Position numbers and translations under genes: made by a program. From positions 28,231-92,230 of the forward strand of contig JAEUVZ010000033.1 in the NCBI GenBank assembly GCA_016786665.1: a DNA stretch of 64,000 nucleotides, in the 5' to 3' direction. Positions 8,401-17,180 of this stretch are shown piece by piece (the first letter of the stretch is position 1; each line of letters opens with the position of its first letter). Source of the stretch: Flavipsychrobacter sp. Lineage in GTDB: Bacteria; Bacteroidota; Bacteroidia; Chitinophagales; Chitinophagaceae. The notes under the pieces are model-generated. The model was not told the origin of the DNA, did no database searches, and saw nothing but the letters and a program-made list of their open reading frames with translations.

Positions 8401-9837
8401 TTATTTCCGCTCCAGGTATTTCCTGGCTTCTTCTATCCAGTTTTGCCCGTCCGTTAGCTTTACTGCGGGCAGTATGCCTATGTTGTCTATGCCGGTGCCT
8501 TTGTCTACCCGGTAGCTGCGGGTAGAGGAATAGCCAAAGGTGATATCAGGGCAGGGCGATTCCGCCTGCAATACGTTGGAGTAGTCCAGTTCACCGTAGG
8601 TAGGTTTTCCCATCACCGTCACCTTTTTACTTTCTTTCGCAAACAGCAGGAATTGTTCGGTGCTGCTGGCGCAGTTCTTGTTTACCAGGATGGCTACTTT
8701 CTTCGGGTAAAGAGTTGTTTGCTCCATCGCAGTGGTGTCTGTGGGGCTGTACTCTACAAACATGCCGGGAGCGTTTTCCATTTTGCGCGCCAGTTCAGTG
8801 GCCCATAAGGTATCTTCGGCCGTGGCGGACTCATCTTCCAGGTAGGCAAGAACGCGGCGCACATTATCGGGGGTGGATTTTATTTCGTTGCCGTCACTGG
8901 CCACCGGTTGGGTGTACAGGTAGGGGAGCAGCGGTTGATACGACCCGTCGGCGCCCCCACCATTATACCGAAGATCCAGCACCAGGTTGGGCATGCTTCT
9001 CAGTTCCTTTTCATGCGCTTTTATCAGTGAGTCAATACGGCCGGCGTTATCCCCGCTGAAGGTACCTATCTGTATATAGAGGGTGCTGTCGCTCAGTTTC
9101 CGGGCGTCCGCTTTTTTGTAAGTGAAGTCGCCTGGTGCTGTTTCATTCATTTCGGGCATCCGGTAGCCGGGTTTTATCCATACCTGCCCATCCAGCCACA
9201 TCTCACCGGTGGCGTACAGGGCGCCATTACCCTGGTGCGCCCAGTTATAGACTATTGTCCGGTACACCGTCCCGGAATCAGGCTTGCGCATTTCAAATTT
9301 TACCTGGCCTTTCTTCCAGTAGGGTGTTTTAGAGTCTACTATCACCGCCGCATAGTCCCGGAATTCATTTTTATTGGCTACCAGCGCTACGGTGTACATG
9401 GTATCCTTCCGCAGTATGTATATGCCCTCCAGGTCGCTGCTTTTTTTGTGGCGCAGGTCTTCCAGTTCTTTGTCGGTCAGGTGTATGGTCTCCGTTTTCC
9501 TTATCAGTTCGTTTATTGCCAGGGTGTCTTCCTGTGAGACCCTCGGCTCGTTATTCCGCAGCTGAACGTGGCCATCGCGGAAGAACGCCAGCCATTCCCG
9601 CAGCAGCATATAGCAGTAGAGGCTCCTGGTTGTTTTCCGGGCTCTTGCCTGGTAGTTGAGCAGCAGTTCCTCGTAGGTTTTGCGGTTTTGTTCATTCTCA
9701 CTCACTTTATCGCGGTAGCCGGCATAGTTGGTTTCCAGTTCCCGTTTCACGAAGTTGAATTTCTCTTCGCAGGTGCATTGCGCGCCGGCCATAGCCGGTA
9801 GCAGGCTTAGCAATAGTATATGGAGCAGTGGTTTCAT
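8401..9837 (-). CDS. S41 family peptidase, exported
   Basis: The product is 478 residues with a signal peptide (MKPLLHILLLSLLPAMAGA). The tail-specific protease core is visible: LVLDLRYNGGGADGS, then AILVNKNCASSTEQFLL, in which the Ser of the ASSTEQ segment is the expected nucleophile. No PDZ domain is obvious; the N-terminal region looks like the helical tricorn-core cap of Bacteroidota S41 enzymes. It lies 32 bases downstream of a small membrane protein gene in the same direction. Confidence 0.88.
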   Translation of the reverse strand: MKPLLHILLLSLLPAMAGAQCTCEEKFNFVKRELETNYAGYRDKVSENEQNRKTYEELLLNYQARARKTTRSLYCYMLLREWLAFFRDGHVQLRNNEPRVSQEDTLAINELIRKTETIHLTDKELEDLRHKKSSDLEGIYILRKDTMYTVALVANKNEFRDYAAVIVDSKTPYWKKGQVKFEMRKPDSGTVYRTIVYNWAHQGNGALYATGEMWLDGQVWIKPGYRMPEMNETAPGDFTYKKADARKLSDSTLYIQIGTFSGDNAGRIDSLIKAHEKELRSMPNLVLDLRYNGGGADGSYQPLLPYLYTQPVASDGNEIKSTPDNVRRVLAYLEDESATAEDTLWATELARKMENAPGMFVEYSPTDTTAMEQTTLYPKKVAILVNKNCASSTEQFLLFAKESKKVTVMGKPTYGELDYSNVLQAESPCPDITFGYSSTRSYRVDKGTGIDNIGILPAVKLTDGQNWIEEARKYLERK

Positions 9838-9869
9838 TACGAGGTTCGGTTAGTGGTTAGTTCGTGGCT

Positions 9870-10031
9870 TTATCGTTTTTGCCGCAGTAAGCTGTACAGG
9901 AAGAACAGCAGCGATGCGATGAGGAAAATTATATTCACTATCGGCGCGAAGGGCGGCGCGCCATCCGGCCACAGTTGCCCCAGCAATACTACGATATTCA
10001 GCAGCAGCAGTATTATGAGTATTGGTTTCAT
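9870..10031 (-). CDS. small membrane protein, 53 residues
   Basis: An open frame from the ATG at 10029-10031 gives MKPILIILLLLNIVVLLGQL, then a WPDGAPPFAP turn, a second hydrophobic helix and a basic LLRQKR end. Two helices with positive-inside ends and no internal stop argue for a real gene. A near-consensus box (TATCTTTA on the minus strand) lies just upstream. It probably heads the operon with the S41 protease. Function unknown. Confidence 0.6.
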   Translation of the reverse strand: MKPILIILLLLNIVVLLGQLWPDGAPPFAPIVNIIFLIASLLFFLYSLLRQKR

Positions 10032-10115
10032 GCAGTAGTGTTTGGTTTAAAGATAACTATAATTGGCTGCTTTGTTTAAGGCATCCCTTTCCGGGAGGGT
10101 TCCTGTTATATTTCG

Positions 10116-10123
10116 TACCTTTG
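10116..10123 (+). promoter_or_regulatory. Bacteroidota -7 box for trehalose gene (TACCTTTG)
   Basis: TACCTTTG is an exact match to TAnnTTTG. It lies about 115 bases before the ATG of the trehalose gene, implying an untranslated leader of about 100 bases. No other gene start follows on this strand. Confidence 0.45.
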
Positions 10124-10237
10124 CCGCACACACTCATCATACTGGCATAGATTTTTACGTTTTGCTGGTGCAGGTACCCGTTATTTCAGTTTACGGCCTG
10201 CCATTACCCTGTTTGTTAGTTGTTTAGTCCGTCGCCT

Positions 10238-12466
10238 ATGAAAAAGTTATTTATTGTTTCCAATCGTTTACCTGTTACGGTAGAGCAGCAAGGAGATAAG
10301 GTAGCATTGCGCTCCTCTTCCGGTGGCCTGGTTTCTGCCATCACTTCTTACCTGGAGCATTCCGGCAGGGGTGGCTTCGCCGATACCGTGTGGCTGGGTG
10401 TGCCCGGCTGTACCGAAAAAGCCTGGGATGCCGCGGTAGCGCAGCAAAACAGCACCGCATACACGTACTCGCCCGTCTTCGTTCACTGGAAGAAGTACGA
10501 GATGTACTACAATGGTTTTTCCAATTCCGTGCTGTGGCCGCTTTTTCACTATTTCCCTTCTTATGCCGACTACAACAGCACCTATTTTGATGCCTACATG
10601 GAGGTGAACCGGCAGTTCGCCGATGCGCTCACGGGGCAGCTGAGCGCCGGAGATGTAGTGTGGATACACGATTATCATCTGTTGCCGCTCGCCGCTATGC
10701 TGAGGAAACAATTCCCCGGCATTACCATTGGCTTTTTTCTGCATATTCCCTTCCCGTCTTTCGAGTTGTTCCGGGTAATACCCCGCGAATGGCAGAAAGA
10801 AATACTTACGGGTATGCTGGGCGCCGACCTGATTGGTTTTCACACAGCCGACTATGTAGCTCATTTCCTTTCCTGCGCCGAACATATATTGGATGTAACG
10901 CACGACGGACAAAATATATCCTGGGAGAACCGGCAGGTGCGCACAGACGCCTTCCCGATAAGCATTGACTATAACCTCTTTCACACTGCATACGACCTTC
11001 CTGACGTGGCGCAGAAACGTGCGGAATTTAGCCAGCAGTGCGGCAATCGCAAGCTGATCTTTTCTGTAGACCGGCTTGATTATACCAAAGGCATTTCCAA
11101 TCGCCTGAAGGGCTATGAACAATTTCTGAAAGATCACCCTGAGTATAAAGGCAACGTGGTCTTTATACTCGTTATAGTACCGTCCCGCGATGGTATAGCC
11201 CGCTATGCAGAGCGGAAACGCATGATAGATGAATACATCGGCAGCATCAACAGCCAGCTGGGTACCATATCCTGGCAGCCCGTGATCTACCAGTACGCGC
11301 ATTTGTCGTTCGCAGAGCTGTGTGGCTTATACACCGCCTGCGATGTAGCATTGATTACACCCATCCGCGATGGCATGAACCTCGTCTCCAAGGAGTTCGC
11401 GGCCAGCCGGAAAGACGGGCGGGGAGTATTAGTGCTCAGTGAGTTGGCCGGCGCGGCGGCCGAGTTGTCGGATGCATTGCTCATTAATCCCAATGATATC
11501 CGGGAAATCGCCAACCAGATTTACGCGGGACTCACTATGGAACCGGAGGAGCAACGGCTACGCATGGAGAAAATGCAGGCACGCATCAGGCAATACGATG
11601 TGGTGCAGTGGTCTGCCGATTTCTTCTTCCGCCTTTATGAAACCAAACACAGCCAGCAACAGGTGGAGGTACGGATGTTGGAATCAACTACCAGGGTCAT
11701 GCTTACCGACAGGTACGCCGCTGCGCTCAAACGCATCATATTGCTCGACTACGACGGTACGCTGATGCCCCTGCAGAAATTTCCGTCGCAGGCCGTACCA
11801 TCCGATGAGATCATCTACCTGCTGGAAGAGATAACCAAAGACCCCATGAACGATGTGTACATCATTAGCGGCCGCGATGCCGATACCCTGCATAAATGGC
11901 TGGGCAAGCTGGAAATAGGCCTGATTGCGGAACACGGCGCCCGTGCACGAAAGAACAAGGAAGAGTGGGTGAACTTTGACGGGAGCGACACCGTTTCTAC
12001 CGCCCATATTGAGAAAATTATGCAGGACTACACACAGCGTACGCCCCGTTCTTTCATCGAAAAGAAACAGTTTTCGCTGGCGTGGCACTACCGGAATGTA
12101 GACCTGAAGCTGGGCGCCATACGCGCCCGGGAGCTGTACGGGCACCTGGTGAAGCAGGTTTCCGGGCTGCCGCTTAGTGTGCTGAATGGCAATAAAGTGA
12201 TAGAAGTAAAGCCCGACTTTGTGAACAAAGGAAAAGTAGTGGAGCGGCTGGTGAGTGGTGGCGATTATGACTTCATCCTGTGCATTGGCGACGATACTAC
12301 GGATGAGGATATGTTCCGGCAACTGGCGGGTATAGAGCATGCCTTCACCATTAAAGTAGGTACAGAGCCATCACTGGCGGTTTACAATGTCCGCTCTACC
12401 GAAGCTGTCCTCTCCCTGCTCCAGGATATGGCCCTCAGCTCCGCGCGCATTCACCAGTTTAACTAG
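10238..12466 (+). CDS. otsAB: bifunctional trehalose-6-phosphate synthase/phosphatase
   Basis: This 742-residue fusion makes trehalose in two steps. Residues about 1-475 are a GT20 trehalose-6-phosphate synthase: the N-terminal FIVSNRLPV, the VWIHDYHLL segment, VDRLDYTKG, and [12 protein letters not shown] are all family signatures. The C-terminal 250 residues are an OtsB-type HAD phosphatase opening with [11 protein letters not shown], with [10 protein letters not shown] as the late acidic motif. Fused synthase-phosphatases are common in Bacteroidota. ATG 10238 is used; the TTG at 10220 is less likely. It is the last intact host gene before the prophage. Confidence 0.95.
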   Translation: MKKLFIVSNRLPVTVEQQGDKVALRSSSGGLVSAITSYLEHSGRGGFADTVWLGVPGCTEKAWDAAVAQQNSTAYTYSPVFVHWKKYEMYYNGFSNSVLWPLFHYFPSYADYNSTYFDAYMEVNRQFADALTGQLSAGDVVWIHDYHLLPLAAMLRKQFPGITIGFFLHIPFPSFELFRVIPREWQKEILTGMLGADLIGFHTADYVAHFLSCAEHILDVTHDGQNISWENRQVRTDAFPISIDYNLFHTAYDLPDVAQKRAEFSQQCGNRKLIFSVDRLDYTKGISNRLKGYEQFLKDHPEYKGNVVFILVIVPSRDGIARYAERKRMIDEYIGSINSQLGTISWQPVIYQYAHLSFAELCGLYTACDVALITPIRDGMNLVSKEFAASRKDGRGVLVLSELAGAAAELSDALLINPNDIREIANQIYAGLTMEPEEQRLRMEKMQARIRQYDVVQWSADFFFRLYETKHSQQQVEVRMLESTTRVMLTDRYAAALKRIILLDYDGTLMPLQKFPSQAVPSDEIIYLLEEITKDPMNDVYIISGRDADTLHKWLGKLEIGLIAEHGARARKNKEEWVNFDGSDTVSTAHIEKIMQDYTQRTPRSFIEKKQFSLAWHYRNVDLKLGAIRARELYGHLVKQVSGLPLSVLNGNKVIEVKPDFVNKGKVVERLVSGGDYDFILCIGDDTTDEDMFRQLAGIEHAFTIKVGTEPSLAVYNVRSTEAVLSLLQDMALSSARIHQFN

Positions 12467-12577
12467 GTAAGATGGGAGCCAGGCAACGGTTTTTTTTAGA
12501 GGGCTTTCCGCTGCAATGCCTCTTAACTTCTATCGGAACTAACACGTAAAACTTGCTCCTGCTAAAGATTTTATCCG

Positions 12578-12595
12578 GCCCAGGTTGGATTCGAA
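12578..12595. repeat. candidate attL (decayed tRNA-Leu end)
   Basis: GCCCAGG then TT then GGATTCGAA matches the right-end copy at 59565-59583 except for the spacer (TT against AAT). These are the acceptor 3' strand and T-loop of tRNA-Leu on the minus strand. The match fits a crossover in or next to GGATTCGAA, with this copy being the displaced host end, free to drift. The one-base length difference and short length leave some doubt. Confidence 0.5.
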
Positions 12596-12607
12596 GTACG
12601 GAACATT

Positions 12608-12653
12608 GTTAAAACAAAAGCGGAACAACTAACGTTGTTCCGCTTTTGTTTTA
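12608..12653. terminator. long perfect hairpin at prophage left end
   Basis: Two 21-base arms (12608-12628 and 12633-12653) pair perfectly around a TAAC loop and are rich in T at the outer end on either strand, so it can stop transcription both ways. If the phage circularises, this hairpin lies just downstream of the integrase gene and would be its terminator. Confidence 0.8.
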
Positions 12654-12739
12654 AGTGCCCCTGTCGGGACAAATCTCGAACCAATTTATCGAAGATTTAA
12701 AACGGTTAGCGGTACTATTTACATCACACTAATACACTT

Positions 12740-12762
12740 AAAGCCCCGGTTAACGGGGCTTT
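12740..12762. terminator. terminator of the leftward operon
   Basis: AAAGCCCCG and CGGGGCTTT pair around GTTAA, 14 bases past the stop of the last leftward gene. It probably ends the repressor/CD-NTase transcript. Confidence 0.8.
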
Positions 12763-12775
12763 GCATTTATCATTA

Positions 12776-13813
12776 CTATGGCCACGTAGAAGAATAATAA
12801 TCTTCTTTACCCTTACTATTCAGCGGCTGTCTCTTCCCCTTACTGAATGGAACAAAAACGGCCTCTTCCTGTAACAAAAAATTAATAATACCTACAGAAA
12901 TATCGACATTGAGCGCCTGCCTAAACTTTATTAATATCCTTCCAATATCAACAATTTGGTTTAACCAGAGTGCTACTTCTTCCAAGGTAATTACTAAGGA
13001 TGGCGGATCAAAGTGCATTAAATGATTCCTCAAAACACGAAGATTTTCAACACTTTCTTTTTCTGCTTCTATGTTTAACGCGTTACCTGTAATTTGATAT
13101 ACCCATTTAAATTTATCATTTAGCCTTTTACCATGTCTTTCACCTAATTTGGTTTTATCAAATGTCCATCCGGGTAAAGGGTCATATTCAGCCTTTATGT
13201 ATAATTGTGTAAATGCGATATCGAGTAGTGAAATAGTATTACTGACTAAGTTTCTTAGGTCAAACACCCAATCATCTGTTAGAGACATATCAGAATTTAA
13301 AATTAATTTCTGTCTGTCATTAACAATTCTTGCAATAAGCTGCGGTTGAAACGATGTATATAAATGCCCTTCTCTCTTTAGTAATGGATTAATCGGATAA
13401 CTTTTTCCGTAATAATGAGTCTGAAGATCACCACTTGCAATTCCGAATGTGCCGGTATGATCGTGAATATGAAAATCCAATTTCATTTCTGTAGCATGAT
13501 CCAACCACATACATTCGAGTTCAGGCAAATTAAATTGCGCTGTGTCGAAGCGACCATTTAATCTTATGTATTCAGAAATTGTTAAGTAGTTAATTGGCTT
13601 GCTAACTTTTTTTTGCCCAGGTGGAAATTCAAAGTTTACATTCCAAGTTCTTTTTTCTTTTCTCCAGCTTTTTGCGCTTAACTTTTGTTTTAAGTACTGG
13701 TTAGCAAGTAAGACTGATGCCTCTGTTATTGCGCCTGAAATAGGTTTACCTGTCGTTTGAATAAACTTATGGCCAGCACTATTATTTTTCTTTATTTCCA
13801 ATCCAATATTCAT
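12776..13813 (-). CDS. unknown phage protein with HEPN-like Rx4H motif
   Basis: I do not recognise this 345-residue protein as a named family. It is soluble and charged, with no signal peptide or membrane helix. Residues 262-267 read RNHLMH after a helical ESVENLRVL segment, which matches the Rx4-6H motif of HEPN ribonucleases in a helical context. It is the third gene of the repressor, CD-NTase, SLATT operon, 22 bases after the SLATT stop and just before the terminator. It could be an RNase effector, a regulator of the system, or a separate anti-phage gene. The HEPN link is an inference from a short motif. Confidence 0.6.
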   Translation of the reverse strand: MNIGLEIKKNNSAGHKFIQTTGKPISGAITEASVLLANQYLKQKLSAKSWRKEKRTWNVNFEFPPGQKKVSKPINYLTISEYIRLNGRFDTAQFNLPELECMWLDHATEMKLDFHIHDHTGTFGIASGDLQTHYYGKSYPINPLLKREGHLYTSFQPQLIARIVNDRQKLILNSDMSLTDDWVFDLRNLVSNTISLLDIAFTQLYIKAEYDPLPGWTFDKTKLGERHGKRLNDKFKWVYQITGNALNIEAEKESVENLRVLRNHLMHFDPPSLVITLEEVALWLNQIVDIGRILIKFRQALNVDISVGIINFLLQEEAVFVPFSKGKRQPLNSKGKEDYYSSTWP

Positions 13814-13835
13814 AGGGCACAGTATTCTATCTAAC

Positions 13836-14399
13836 TTAATAATCTATTCTTAATTCCTTTGGAAGTAAATTATCAATTTCTTCATTTGAGAAAGTTAATT
13901 CTTCATTTGATTTTAAGCCTCTGGTTGCCTCTTTGTAAGCGGCATTTATCGTTCTCGGAGCACCCTTATAAGTATTAAAAAGATTCTCTTGTAGTTCATC
14001 TCTTTTTAGGATCACCGCGTCAAGCCCAAGTCTCCCCGATTTAAGATCGGCTAAGAGTGATAGGTAGCTCTCCCGAATATTCCATAATTCACTTGCGGCA
14101 TTCGAATGCTTTTGAGCAATTTCTCCTAAATCATAATCTTTAGTATATGTATTTAAACCAAAGAGTATAGCAGATAAAATTGCAGAAATAATACCTATTA
14201 TTTCGTTATCGCCAAACACCGAAACTAATATTCCGGTTGTGGTTAGAGCGGACAGCGCTATCTGGACGATTTTTAATCTCATGTGTCTCTTTAAAATAAT
14301 GTCCGCGCATTTTTCCTGCGTTTTATGAGACCATACAACCCTACCATAGAGTTCTCTCAATTGGGATTCAATTATTTTAACTTGGGAATCTTGCTCCAT
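13836..14399 (-). CDS. SLATT-type two-helix membrane effector
   Basis: This 187-residue protein has two adjacent transmembrane helices (near IVQIALSALTTTGILVSVFG and IIGIISAILSAILFGLNTYT), with a helical domain on each side. That is the SLATT plan, a family known as membrane-perforating effectors beside SMODS nucleotidyltransferases. The start at 14399 (MEQDSQVKII) gives an N-terminal helix leading into REL..LYGRVVWSH; an upstream in-frame ATG would lie deep in the CD-NTase gene. It overlaps the CD-NTase end by 23 bases, which suggests coupled translation. By family logic it would respond to a cyclic nucleotide by damaging the inner membrane. Confidence 0.8.
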   Translation of the reverse strand: MEQDSQVKIIESQLRELYGRVVWSHKTQEKCADIILKRHMRLKIVQIALSALTTTGILVSVFGDNEIIGIISAILSAILFGLNTYTKDYDLGEIAQKHSNAASELWNIRESYLSLLADLKSGRLGLDAVILKRDELQENLFNTYKGAPRTINAAYKEATRGLKSNEELTFSNEEIDNLLPKELRIDY

Positions 14400-15255
14400 A
14401 TAGTTCTTTCCATTTTTGTTTTGCTGACCATTCTTTACCTTCTGCAAGTAGCTGTATCGCATCAACAGATGTGTTATATGCTACAGTTGCCTTATATCGA
14501 AAATTATCCGAATTAATTATCGTTTGCCCACTTCCTACAGCGTACCAAGTCGTTTGTCCGGCGGTTTGGTTCTTTAGATATTCAAAAAAATCTCTTGTCA
14601 TCCAGTCGTAATACAAAAATGACTTGTCACGATAACTCCAATTTGTAAGAAAGCGATATGCAAGACTATCAATTAATAAACTGTTTATTGGAACATTGCA
14701 GTAATATTTCCAAGCTCTTATCATTCTACAAAGAGGTCGTAGATTATAATTAGTCAAGACGTCGCCGGAATTTATACTATCTATTTCAGGTATTGGGTTA
14801 GTAGTTCTCCAACAGCCTCCGCCATTTGCATCAGCATATTTGTAGCTTCCATTAGTATTTTTAAATCCGGGAAGAACCTCGAATTTCATACCATCAGTAA
14901 ATTTTACCTGAACAATTTGTCCATCACCTTTTACATCAGTAGAGGGATACGTCGTAGCAATTGATCTTTTGACAGCTTGTAAAAGTGCCGATTGCCCATT
15001 ACCCAAGTAACTATCATAGGTATTATATGTTGATAACGGCATTTCAAATACCATATCAATGTCACTTACTCTACCGTTTGCGGTATTACGACCAAATGAA
15101 CCTATATATCTTCCTCCGGACGTAGTATCCATTTGCCAGAAGTCCTTATTCAATCGCGTACATATTGCTAAATAACGAGTTGATATTGTCGAGCGAGTTC
15201 CCGATCCAATTAATAGGTCTTTACAAAATTCTTCAAAATAAGTTGCAACACTCAT
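14377..15255 (-). CDS. CD-NTase (SMODS nucleotidyltransferase), CBASS-type
   Basis: The protein is 292 residues, close to the usual size of a cGAS/DncV-like nucleotidyltransferase. The catalytic signature is intact: GS at 52-53 (YIGSFGRNT), the acidic pair D65 and D67 (SDIDMVFEM), and a third acidic E126 in KFEVLPGF. Downstream, GGGCWRTTNPIPE fits SMODS proteins. These enzymes make cyclic di- or trinucleotides that switch on an effector, here probably the SLATT protein encoded next. It starts ten bases after the phage repressor stop, so the two are likely co-transcribed in the lysogen. No Cap2/Cap3 or HORMA/TRIP13 gene is present, so it would be a minimal type I layout. The nucleotide product cannot be read from sequence. 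Confidence 0.88.
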   Translation of the reverse strand: MSVATYFEEFCKDLLIGSGTRSTISTRYLAICTRLNKDFWQMDTTSGGRYIGSFGRNTANGRVSDIDMVFEMPLSTYNTYDSYLGNGQSALLQAVKRSIATTYPSTDVKGDGQIVQVKFTDGMKFEVLPGFKNTNGSYKYADANGGGCWRTTNPIPEIDSINSGDVLTNYNLRPLCRMIRAWKYYCNVPINSLLIDSLAYRFLTNWSYRDKSFLYYDWMTRDFFEYLKNQTAGQTTWYAVGSGQTIINSDNFRYKATVAYNTSVDAIQLLAEGKEWSAKQKWKELYGARFPS

Positions 15256-15265
15256 TGCATTTAAA

Positions 15266-15925
15266 TTATATTTTACCTAAAACTAAATATAAACCCTTTA
15301 TTTTTTTTACGGGTATTTCAAAAGGTTCGTGTATCAGTCGTCCTTTCATTTGCCCCATTTCCCACGTTTCCGTATTGAAGGAGCAAGCCATGATATTACC
15401 ACTATCAGCCTTTTGGATATTCTTTATAACCCGGTACTCAGACGTTTGAATAACATAATCTTCACCGTACAAAATCAGGTCGCGGTCGGCGACTTCTTTA
15501 TAGGCTATCTTATCCCGATTGTTATACTTCGGAGCCATACTGTCGTTATAAACATACATTGCCCCGGTAGCATCCCGGTATTGCCCTGCGTCTATCCATT
15601 CCACTGGCTCGGTCACGCCGTCCATGTTCGCCACTATCTGCCTTCCCCCGACAGCCCCTACGTCCCAAAGGGGTATTTTATGAACCTTCTTTTTGGATTT
15701 TCCATCGGGATAGATATTTCCTTCGCCAAAGGCTAACCAGCTCTTGTTTAGTCCAAACTCTAAGACCAGTTTATCCATGTAATCCTGGCTCAGACCGTTG
15801 CCTTTCCGCGCCCGGTGATAATAACTCACATCAGCCCCAATTCTAATCGCAACTTGCCTTCCAGAAAGGCTTTCCTCATTTTCCAACTCTTTTAATCTTT
15901 CACCCAATGCTATTTTATTAATCAT
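15266..15925 (-). CDS. phage repressor, HTH plus S24 LexA-like domain
   Basis: This 219-residue protein has an N-terminal helix-turn-helix (roughly residues 5-65, SGRQVAIRIGADVSYYHRA) and a C-terminal S24 domain. VYNDSMAP places the catalytic Ser at 129, and YRVIKN the Lys at 168. A WDVGAVGG stretch near residue 90 is where a self-cleavage site would lie. It probably keeps the prophage silent and is inactivated by DNA damage. I use the ATG at 15925; an upstream one adds 11 residues. It is divergent from the early genes across a 140-base region holding paired operator-like repeats, and heads the defence operon. Confidence 0.88.
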   Translation of the reverse strand: MINKIALGERLKELENEESLSGRQVAIRIGADVSYYHRARKGNGLSQDYMDKLVLEFGLNKSWLAFGEGNIYPDGKSKKKVHKIPLWDVGAVGGRQIVANMDGVTEPVEWIDAGQYRDATGAMYVYNDSMAPKYNNRDKIAYKEVADRDLILYGEDYVIQTSEYRVIKNIQKADSGNIMACSFNTETWEMGQMKGRLIHEPFEIPVKKIKGLYLVLGKI

Positions 15926-15975
15926 ATCGGTTATTTGTTGTGGAAAAATATTGCACAAAGGTAGTACAAAACTTA

Positions 15976-16033
15976 GACTAAATAGTCCATAATTTTACGC
16001 CCACTTTTGTAAAGCAAGTCCAAAGAAAGGACT
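15976..16033. promoter_or_regulatory. operator-like inverted repeats between repressor and early genes
   Basis: Two inverted repeats share the AGTCC/GGACT half-site: GACTAAATAGTC at 15976-15987 and AGTCC-N7-GGACT at 16017-16033, about 40 bases apart. They sit between the divergent repressor and the first rightward gene, where repressor operators belong. The spacers differ in length, so they may bind two different proteins. Confidence 0.55.
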
Positions 16034-16062
16034 AAACCGGAAAACAACAAAAAATTTAAAAC

Positions 16063-16743
16063 ATGGGATTAGGAAACAACAGCTCGTCCAAGACTTATTT
16101 AGGAATTAAAGAGGGTAAGATTGCCCACCGCAGGGGTGACAATACTACGGATTATTACGATCATATTACCGGCTATCTGACAGATGCTTACATAAAAGAG
16201 GACGGCAAATTCGGGCGGGAGCTTCATTTGACTATCCGCGACGGTCAGGATTTATATGTGTTACAAATGAGGCTGGAAAGCGGATATGCCCGCGCCTTTA
16301 TGCGCGTGGTGAAAAACGCTGCGCTTGCCGAACTTATAACCATTGTTCCGATGTACAAGGTAACGGAGGAAAGCCAGCAGGCAGGTATGATCGTCATGCA
16401 AAACGGTACAGCCCTTAAATGGTTCTATACCCGTAATAATCCTAACGGTCTGCCGGAACTGGAGCCCTGCAAAATGAAAGACCCCAAGACCGGGAAACTG
16501 GTGGACGGTTGGGACAATACCAAGCAAATGGAGTTCCTCGTAAACATGCTCAATACCGAAATACGCCCGGTTCTTACACCGGCGAAGGTGGGCATTGTCA
16601 GGGAGAACGTAGCGGCGGTGCAATCCGCAGGGAATAGCGGCAACGAGGTACAGGCAACTAATGAAATGTATGCGGCTTGGCATCATGACCAGCAACGCCG
16701 CCAGTTTGCGGAAAGCCACAACCCGGACGACTTGCCCTTTTAA
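16063..16743 (+). CDS. early phage protein with SSB-like acidic tail
   Basis: The product has 226 residues and is the first rightward gene. The last residues, HNPDDLPF, match the acidic D-D-x-P-F tip by which bacterial SSB proteins recruit partners. The N-terminal part is beta-rich (ELHLTIRDGQDLYVLQMRL), which would fit a single-strand-binding fold, but it has no clear SSB consensus. I read it as a phage ssDNA-binding replication or recombination protein. The tail is seen directly; the function is inferred. Confidence 0.65.
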   Translation: MGLGNNSSSKTYLGIKEGKIAHRRGDNTTDYYDHITGYLTDAYIKEDGKFGRELHLTIRDGQDLYVLQMRLESGYARAFMRVVKNAALAELITIVPMYKVTEESQQAGMIVMQNGTALKWFYTRNNPNGLPELEPCKMKDPKTGKLVDGWDNTKQMEFLVNMLNTEIRPVLTPAKVGIVRENVAAVQSAGNSGNEVQATNEMYAAWHHDQQRRQFAESHNPDDLPF

Positions 16744-16928
16744 TGTATTACATAGTGCTGGAGGACATACTATCCGTTTACAAGAAAAAGAATAAGCCAA
16801 TAGTATATGCGGTGAAAGGGGAAATGGTCGGGCTTATTTCAAGGAGTGATAATGTGGTGATAGCGGAGAGAAAAAACGGTGACCGTTTCCCTGCCCTTGT
16901 GGCAAAGCTGCAAGAGAAAACAGAATGA
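16743..16928 (+). CDS. small phage protein, unknown
   Basis: This 61-residue protein overlaps the preceding stop in a TAATG junction, which suggests coupled translation. It has a hydrophobic beta-like start (MYYIVLEDIL) and a basic middle. I recognise no motif. Confidence 0.6.
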   Translation: MYYIVLEDILSVYKKKNKPIVYAVKGEMVGLISRSDNVVIAERKNGDRFPALVAKLQEKTE

Positions 16929-16955
16929 ATTTTAAAACAAAAAATAATAGGAGTA

Positions 16956-17180
16956 GTGTTTACAGATGTAAGTAATAGCATTCCGGTGCTGCTTTATGAT
17001 TGTAGCCTTCCACTGGAGAAGCGAAGGGAAAACAAAAAGGAATTTCCAAGTATCAGAAAGGCACAGGACTTTTTGGGGATTAGCAGGAAACAGGCAATAA
17101 GTGCCGCGCACAAACAAAAGCGCGTATTCAGTCCAAAGTTTGAGAGGGAGTTTGCAGTGAGGATTAAGTCAGGAGGATAG
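16956..17180 (+). CDS. small phage protein, possible HTH
   Basis: The frame of 74 residues appears to start at a GTG preceded by an AGGAG-like sequence. The middle, FPSIRKAQDFLGISRKQAISAAHK, has the spacing of a helix-turn-helix used by small regulators or excisionases. Its stop abuts the next ATG. Confidence 0.5.
   Translation: MFTDVSNSIPVLLYDCSLPLEKRRENKKEFPSIRKAQDFLGISRKQAISAAHKQKRVFSPKFEREFAVRIKSGG

Larger units (their letters stand above)
12467..12775. other. host-prophage junction, no gene
   Basis: These 309 bases hold no credible coding frame. They contain, in order, the end of the host intergenic region, an imperfect copy of the tRNA-Leu T-arm region that I take as attL, a long perfect hairpin terminator, a short stretch resembling decayed tRNA-end sequence (12654-12683), and a second terminator for the leftward operon. 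Confidence 0.6.

Noticed and set aside
9820..10038. Forward 72-codon frame beside the S41 gene
   Set aside because: It lies antisense to a better 53-residue membrane protein and the S41 start.
12654..12683. Possible tRNA-Arg gene
   Set aside because: Only a T-arm/acceptor-like fragment is present, with an insertion in the T-loop and no D or anticodon arm.
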